From: Hysterangium stoloniferum
Lineage: Eukaryota > Basidiomycota > Agaricomycetes > Hysterangiales > Hysterangiaceae
Assembly: GCA_015178975.1 (NCBI GenBank)
Contig: WHVD01000017.1
Location: 620,001 to 684,000 of the forward strand
DNA length: 64,000 nt
Direction: 5' to 3'
A program made the position numbers and the translations under genes. Under the pieces are notes generated by a model. It did not search any database. It saw only the letters and a list, made by a program, of their open reading frames with translations, and was not told where the DNA came from. Numbering within the stretch: the stretch's first letter is position 1; each line of letters begins with the position of its first letter. This document shows positions 57,549 through 64,000 of this stretch, one piece after another.

Positions 57549-59172
57549 TAAACGGATCACGGTTAGCTACTGTTAACCAAAGCTAGGTGCTGTGCAGACC
57601 ACCTTTGATCTCGTCGCTACAAATTGCTGTTCCGTGCACCGTCGTTCGTCGCGTGGACTTCATTCGTCACATACCACGACTCATTCTTATCGTCATTCTC
57701 ACACACCATACGAGGCCTTCTGCAATATCCTGGATCTCGAATACACTTCCAATAATGCTGCGGTGATCTGGCTGACCGAGGTGCCGGAGATCCTAGAGCT
57801 GCTGAGCCTGAGGATGGCAACCCGACAGGTCAATCATGAGCTGGAAAGACAAGGTGTCTTTGCCAGAGGGAACGCTATGACTGTTACATCTTGGAGAGTT
57901 GCCGCACATTAGGATGGAGTTGCTGTAAGAAGGATCAGACTGTGGGGAGAGTTGGACGGTATGTATTCTTCATTTGAGGGAGTGGGAATGGTCACTGCGA
58001 GCCCCTCATGCTCGAGGGAGTGCAGTAGATTTGGGATAGCGAGGGATAGCGAGCATTAGGACTCGCGACACAACATGCAGGGACTGCCACATACACAACA
58101 GCCAGGAACCGCTGTCTACGTCACACACATCATGGGTGGCTCCCGTTAACCACAGCTGAACTGCGAACATGTGAGACCTCGAATCGAGATGACTCGATGT
58201 ACAAAGACCCGCGGGCAGTTCTGGGCATCGAAGAAAGTCCTCACCTTTCGAGGCACCACCAATCACAACTACCGCCAATCTCGCAATCGACGACAGTTGC
58301 GATAGAGATGGATGTGAAAGTATGGCGCGCAGGAACACCCAACAGATGACTGAGGTAGCGGCCGATCGCAGTCTCATTGTGAGCCAGAGGGACGGAAGAG
58401 CCCTACTGGAGGGAATGCTGACCCGGGTGATTAGCTAGATGGGCGAGGGAATGTTGGTGATGGGGTGACGAATTGGAAGAAGAAAATTAAGAATTTTACT
58501 TCGAGGCGCATCACAGGATGACGACAACTGGCGACCGACTTTCTCACCAGCGCACATACTCACACATGTTTCGGATTGTTTGCACCTCAACACTGCATGA
58601 TATATTTCCGAGCCTCTATGCTCGAGGGAGTGTATTGGAGTATTGCAAGCACTAGGGCTGGAGTCGCAAGGGTCAGGGACTGTCCACATCCACAATGGTC
58701 CAAAGCCGGCACGTAACTGCCATATATTGCCACATATCAAGAAACCGACTGTCCTTTTTTTTCAACGTCGCACATTGTTTATCATTTATCACACATCACA
58801 TTGGCACTACGGCATTAATTCACACCTACATTCACACAGCAGCAACTCTTACGATCCATGTTTATCATTGCCCACCCATTGGAAGAGCCAAATCACGATT
58901 TTACTACTCAGCAGGTTTGTCCTGGATCACTGTCGAACATCGCTACTTGCCAATATCGCCTGCAATATCCGCGATAGGATTTGCGATTGGATTGGGAGTG
59001 GGAGTCGAAGTGATGGACAACTGTGTGGGAGTACTCAGGGTTCAAGGAGCGCATTTGAGAGGGACTTAGAGGTTGTTGCAGTCATCTCAGGGAGTTCAGG
59101 CAGATGAATTCAGGGAACTTAGGTTTCAGGGAGTGCTATGGTTACTGTGAGTCCCTTTTGCTCGAGGGAGTG

Positions 59173-59357
59173 TGTTAACTTTTGGGAATTTGGTAAATGA
59201 GCGGCAAGGACTCAGGGTATTAGTAAGCAGGTTACTAGGCTATATAAGGATGAGTCATGTATAGTAGTACTCATCCATTTACAATGAGTTAACTGTTACC
59301 TACTCAGACAAATGGAAAGTTATACGGTCTAAGAACAGCGCCACCGAAAACTTAACA
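59173..59357 (+). repeat. 3' LTR of the TRIM-like element
   Basis: 185 bp direct repeat of 57364-57548, followed by the target duplication GATAC. Confidence 0.85.
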
Positions 59358-59591
59358 GATACTACAGCTCTAATATAGTCTATTATGTTCAGTTATCCAA
59401 ATGGATGATTTCTGGTTTGTTGTGTATACATGTTGTTTTGCATTATGTAAGGTTGCACAAGTGGCCAAACTTGACCTTGGGCATATTTCCATTCTAAAGG
59501 TGAACAGAATTATACTCATCTAGAGTGTCACTTTTATATCTTCTCTTCTTGATCATTTCCACAGCAACCTACTAGCTGTCAGAGCTCATAC

Positions 59592-59616
59592 ATTTTATTT
59601 TATTTTATTTTATTTT
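59592..59616. repeat. ATTTT microsatellite, five units
   Basis: Five tandem ATTTT units in an AT-rich, CpG-poor stretch. The surrounding 59,390-59,863 holds no gene. Confidence 0.9.
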
Positions 59617-60093
59617 GGTTTTGTTTATTTGTCACATGTCACACATCATAAAGTATACATGTGACAAGTCACAGTGTGCATGCATGACACCACATGACAT
59701 CACATAAATGCAAAATGGCTTGAAACATTGTTTTGTGGCCACACAATGTCAATCACATGTCAAATGTAAACTTTATTTTAATTTCCTTCAAGGTTTGAAC
59801 CTTCAATAAGAACTTTATTTAGTTTTCCCTTTAGTATGTATAAATACCCTAAGATGTACATTGTTAGGGTACATACATGGCTGGGTTTCTGGAGAAACCT
59901 GTGGAATATCTGGGAGGACTTGGCTTCAGCTTATAGGCTGCGCCCTCACAAGATTGTGTTGTCCAATTTCAGACAGGCAGATGGGAATCCCGGGGAGTCC
60001 GGGCGGGGTTTGTGGGTCGAGGGGTCGTAGGTCAGAGGTCGTGGGTCAAGAGGACGGGAGTTGAGATAAATAAGAGAGATAGATGCGCTGGAG

Positions 60094-60773
60094 TGTCAGG
60101 GCAATATATGGTTGCCATTTATTTTAATTCAAGTTTATGATATTTTTCTATATTTTTTCTATATTTTATAAGGTGCATATATGCACCTACACACAGATAC
60201 AGCTGTGAATGTGATTATGTAATCACACCACCCCGTGCCACCATTGCAAAGTCATTGCCGCTGTTGCTGTTGTCACATGGCTGTATCCACCATTGTCATC
60301 GCAAGGTCACTGCAACCAATGTCGTCGCAAGGCTGTCACAAGGCTGTCATAGCCATTGTCATCGTGAGGTCACTGTATCCGCCGTCATTGTAAGGCCACC
60401 ACCACTGCCCAAAACCTGGTTGACACACAGTGCTTTGCACTGTGTGTCTAAAGTTGTCCCTTGCACAGATGTGTACCCCGCCGCTGCAGACAAAGTTGGT
60501 GCCGACACAAATGCCGAGGCACCGGTTAGATGCTGGTTAGATGCTGAAGCACCAGTTTGCTCAATAGCAGTGCATATATGCACTTTCTTTTAATTTCTCA
60601 TAAATAACAAATAGTATAAATAGGGGGCATGTACATAGCTAATCTTTAGTTTCAATCTCTTAGGAATCCCACTAAAACAAGTGTGATCTCCCCTGTCATT
60701 GAGCTATCCCCTCTTCACTTCATATTTCTGTGTTTATCTTGTGTTTGGTAGCCTTGTTAGTATTGCCCTAACA
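60094..60773. mobile_element. Solo LTR, 680 bp, 5-bp target duplication TGGAG
   Basis: Runs from TGTCAGGGCAATA to TATTGCCCTAACA, so its ends are inverted repeats of about 13 bp, and is flanked by TGGAG at 60089-60093 and 60774-60778. A partial relative (right end) lies at about 62,480-62,631. It carries an ORF of 112 codons that I regard as chance. Confidence 0.9.
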
Positions 60774-61504
60774 TGGAGCCCATGGGCTCCGACTAGGGTG
60801 AGTGGTGTAATTCAAGTAGGAGTTTAGAGTGGAAAATGTATTAGATTACTGGGGGGAATCTAAGCCGATTTTCTGACTGGATTGTATGTACAACATCTGC
60901 CAGACTATATAGACCGTGGAATGAATGACATACCAAATCCAGTAATAATGAAACAAAACTAGCAAAATATAAAATGGGAATAGTAAACACCAAATTTGGT
61001 GTTAGGAACAGGACAGAATGGAGCGGAGTCCAAATTGTGACAAATCATAAACCATAACAGGAAACAGAGTGGGAGCGGAGTCCAAATCATGACAGGTCAT
61101 TTGACTAAAATGGGAATGGGGCTCTGTTAGAGGGATGATGGGTTTCCAAGTGGGGTCCGGTGACTGATGCGTGGGATGAGGTTGGACATAGACAGGGATG
61201 GAGTCTGGTGGGTATTCCGGTGACTGAAACACAATGTAACGAAGTTGAACATAGACAGGTCTGATGTACGGGATCTGGCGGGAATTCCAGTAAACTGACA
61301 ATTGGTGCGTGTGATGTATCATTTAGGCTGAGGGTCCTTAGGTACTTAGCAGTAACTTAAAGATGTCAACTTGTTATATATGAAAGGCCTGAGTGTGTCA
61401 GTAGACTATTAGTTTAGGGTTCTTGTTTAATAGTAGTTAAAGATAAAATAAAATATCGGAAAATGAACGAATAGCTTTCATTCAGAGTGTGTAATTAAGA
61501 TAAG

Positions 61505-61869
61505 TGTAATCCTGGTCGCATTACCACATACACTTACATTGGCCTACAACCATCACTCCGTCGATTGCCTCTCCGATCCGATCGCTCTCCCATTGTCTTT
61601 CCATCCTGATTGAGATCTTTCATTTTCCATCTCCGTCTTGATCAGAAACTTGATTTCTATTGTTCGTCCATTTGTATTGTTCTATCCCTTATTGTTCTAT
61701 CCCTTTGTTCTCGCAACGTTATTGTTCTATCCATAGGTATATATTGGCTCGACTCTTACACTAGAAATCATCGAACAGATTGTACATTCTATCTTCTACC
61801 ATCTACAATAGAGAAACTCTTGTCCTGTCTGTTACTGACTGAAGTGAGGTTGATACCAACAACCTTTCA
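61505..61869. mobile_element. Solo LTR, 365 bp, 5-bp target duplication ATAAG
   Basis: Runs from TGTAATCCTGG to CAACCTTTCA, flanked by ATAAG at 61500-61504 and 61870-61874. Same family as 35522-35859 (shared 'cttgtcctgtc' and 'gtaatcctgg' blocks). Confidence 0.9.
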
Positions 61870-62759
61870 ATAAGTCACATTAGTGATAAGAGTGATTCTC
61901 GTTAACCTGAGAAAGGTAATATCCTGTAAACCTGGAACAGGTGGAATAAGATGCACAAATGCAAATGTGACAAGGTTGTCTAGTTTAGGGGGTTCAAAAA
62001 AAGTTATATTTTCGTGATTCAGCTCAGCCATTTAAATACATAGGCATGGTGCTGCACAACTGTGCATTACTGTGTACAAACTATGGTTGCTACATAATAA
62101 CTGTGCATGATTGAAATATAGTGCAGCTGTGCATGATCAAAATATAGTGTGGCTGCGCATGCACTGTTATGATTGTCTCAGATCATTGTTTAGCTAAACA
62201 ATGATATGCATTTTGAGTCTTTACTGTCCATTCACAAATAGGTATCCTAACTACATGTATCAAACATTAATAGCTCAGATACCTGGTAATGTTCATATGT
62301 TGAATACATGCATCATAACAATTGATTCTATTGATGAGAGAATGAAAACCAAATGAATGGACTGTAGCGTGACAATTTAGTTAGCAGCTTGAGTAATTGA
62401 TATCAAATCTACCTGTTACATGACAGTGTGTATAAGTTAGTGCCCGGAGTCCGGCCAGAATTCCAGTCGTAACATACATAGTTAGACCCCAGTTTCAATC
62501 TCTTAGGATTTCCACTAAATACAAGTGATATTCTCAAGTCATTAGAACTTCCATTCTCCTACTCCTTATCTTGCCCCCTCTCTCTTGTTTCTTTTTGTGT
62601 TTTGGTATCCTTGTTAGCATTGCCCTAACACTAGCTAACCTGCAGATTTGGATATTTACCCACCAAACATCTCTTCCTGGTTTATTATCTCAATTAGAAC
62701 CCTTTGAATTTTGAATACAACTGTGAACCCTTCAGTCTGATCCTTATTTTTGGAGGAGT

Positions 62760-63978
62760 TACACATTATGGATGAAATGATCAAAGACTATATGAAGATC
62801 AAATCTGGACTCTATGCATTGCTATTAACAAGATGGATGAATATGGAGTATTTCAGAGATGCTTTTGAATATTGGGTTTGAAATTTTAGTCCTCAGAATT
62901 GCATCCTAGGCATGCAATAGCATTACCCATGGAACCTAATGTTTTTATTACAGAATCTGCATTGCAAAGTTTCTTTGCAGAAGGAACAATACTTGCAGTC
63001 TATATCAATTGTATCAATGTCATCTCACATACAATTGTTATCCCAGGATATTCTCTCTAGTAAATGTTGAATGTTGACCCATTGACTCTTATCCTAGGCT
63101 TCTTTTGAATAAATCTGATGCCACCATTTGGCTAATTTGGTCTTGCAGCCAAAGGCTTCCACTTCTTCTTCCTTTGATACTCAAGTCTAGAGATGCAAAA
63201 TATCTGTAACCCTGCTGTCCTACCACAAGCACAATCCAGGTCATTCCTCCAATCATTTCTCCATTGTCTGAACCATTCCCCATTGTCCAGCCAACCTTCC
63301 TTTTGTTTTTGCCCTGACCAGACCTATTGTTATTGCATTCACTGCTACCAATCCCAACATTGATACTTCCCTTGCTTTTCATACCCCAATACCACTGCCT
63401 TGTTGTTCCATGGATGAGATAAATAGTCCATTAAAGAACATAGTTCAGATGAAGATCTTCTAGCACCTGTATTTTGTACTGTGGAGGTTTCCCAAGAGAA
63501 TCTGACAGAACATTCTCAAAGCAATAAGGAATCAACTAGCAAGTCTTCCAGCAACAACTCTGGCAATGATACCAGCATATCAAATTTTAATAAGGAGAAA
63601 GACAAGAAATCCAACAAGGAAAAACAGTCAACTTCCGATAAACCCAACATTTCCCATCTGTTAGGTTCCGATGGTAAACTCACCCTGATGGAGAAACAAT
63701 GACACATGAATAATGACCTCTGCCTTTTCTGTGGGAAAGGTGGATACAAGGTTTCCAATTGCACTGTTAAGTCAAACTCTTCCAAGGTTTGCACAGTGAC
63801 TTCCATTATAACTTCAATGTCCAAGGAAAAACCTGCCACAGAGCCAAAAAAAAGTGTCAGCAACCCTCTAAAATCTGCATGGACAGAGGGTTGCATTGAC
63901 TCTCTCTATGTTCCTGAGATTGTCCATCTCAACATTGGACAACACTTTGGTATTTTCTTAAGATCCCACTCTTCATGA
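62760..63978 (+). pseudogene. Retrotransposon gag fragment with zinc knuckle
   Basis: The clearest part is 63481-63978: a Ser/Lys/Asn-rich linker (NLTEHSQSNKESTSKSSSNN), then LLGSDGKLTLMEKQ, an in-frame TGA at 63700-63702, and the knuckle CLFCGKGGYKVSNC. The spacing C-x2-C-x4-[H]-x4-C is kept, but the usual His is Tyr. The TGA sits where Arg is usual, consistent with CGA to TGA. Upstream, 62760-63080 holds broken gag-like text. The window ends before protease or reverse transcriptase would be reached; direction is plus. Confidence 0.65.
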
Positions 63979-64000
63979 TGAGCAGGTTGGTGAAGTTTTC

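Larger units (their letters stand above)
57364..59357 (+). mobile_element. Non-autonomous LTR element (TRIM-like), 1,994 bp, target duplication GATAC
   Basis: LTRs of 185 bp at 57364-57548 and 59173-59357 begin TGTTAACTTTTGGG and end CGAAAACTTAACA; identity is high, with a few substitutions. Flanks are GATAC at 57359-57363 and 59358-59362. The internal 1.6 kb has no recognisable gag, reverse transcriptase or integrase; its longest ORF (57592-57912) has no known motif. A purine-rich 'ctcgagggag' tract precedes the 3' LTR, and the same tract recurs near 58,012 and 58,621, suggesting internal duplications. Mobility would need enzymes from elsewhere. Confidence 0.85.
56874..59389. mobile_element. 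Long-TIR element split by an LTR element
   Basis: Left arm 56874-56995 (starting AACATAATAGACTATATTAG) is the inverted copy of 57277-57363 plus 59363-59389 (ending TAATATAGTCTATTATGTT). The arms are about 115 bp and the core is 57000-57277. Without the inserted LTR element the original would be about 520 bp. No coding capacity is apparent, so it is probably a MITE. It truncates unit C. Confidence 0.8.
59862..62475 (-). mobile_element. Old gypsy-family LTR split by later insertions
   Basis: Related in order to the LTR at 24234-25074. It starts TTGTTAGGG near 59,862, has the 'ggacttggcttcagcttata' box near 59,917, the block around 'ttctgactggattgtatgtacaac' near 60,870, and an end resembling 'ttccagtcgtaaca' at 62,475. 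Inside are solo LTRs at 60094-60773 and 61505-61869 and other foreign sequence between 61,320 and 62,430. The extent is inferred by comparison. Confidence 0.5.

Noticed and set aside
60255-60593. 112-codon ORF in the 680-bp solo LTR
   Set aside because: It lies wholly inside an LTR with clear ends and target duplication, and has no motif.
1-64000. CRISPR arrays, operons or bacterial-type defence systems
   Set aside because: No short regularly spaced repeats; intron-split genes and LTR elements show this is fungal nuclear DNA.

Overview
This window reads as nuclear DNA of a filamentous fungus, most likely a basidiomycete (Agaricomycete). Reasons: genes are split by many short GT-AG introns (47-103 bp); the mobile elements are pogo, Tc1, chromodomain Ty3/gypsy and short-LTR families, often as solo LTRs; there are no operons or bacterial ribosome-binding sites. 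A Boletales origin is only a guess. No housekeeping gene, rRNA, tRNA or CRISPR was found. It looks like a repeat-dense accessory compartment.

Layout. 1-14.1 kb: a degenerate tandem array with a unit of about 4.6 kb carrying a multi-exon gene of unknown family on the minus strand. Two copies keep a continuous spliced reading frame (551 and 479 codons); a third is wrecked and a fourth is a fragment. 14.1-20 kb: the most ordinary stretch, with a three-exon gene for a 126-residue probable secreted cysteine-containing protein (minus), a four-exon gene for a 195-residue low-complexity protein (minus) and two weaker ORFs. 20.1-22.9 kb: a complete pogo-type DNA transposon with a decayed transposase and a C-terminal PIP-box. 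22.9-34.3 kb: nested transposon debris, including inverted LTRs, a Tc1 transposase relic with two MITE copies, and a chromovirus whose gag is fused to RNase H by an internal deletion. That chromovirus carries an antisense ORF next to its 3' LTR and a younger solo LTR in its integrase. 34.3-39.98 kb: a small family of inverted and tandem ORFs (35.1-36.7 kb) and a perfect 89-bp inverted repeat (37.1-37.3 kb). 40-42.3 kb: another gypsy fragment. 42.3-56.9 kb: three copies of a roughly 3.5-4.6 kb unit (A plus; B and C minus) around a 2.5-kb spacer. Each encodes a six-exon C2H2-type protein: A is open for 461 codons, B is stopped early in its last exon, C is a pseudogene. 56.9-64 kb: a long-TIR element split by a 2-kb LTR element without polymerase, an old LTR hit by two solo LTRs, and a gag fragment.

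Reading the parts together. The two multi-copy gene families are the main new material. Spliced frames and intron phases agree between copies, so these are real gene models, yet I recognise neither family. The transposon segments are strongly CpG-poor (23,101-23,930 has none that I can find) and several of their stops are TGA where CGA is expected, which suggests cytosine methylation followed by deamination. The gene-family segments and several younger LTR insertions retain CpG. At least six insertions show perfect 5-bp target duplications, so the order of insertion can be read directly.
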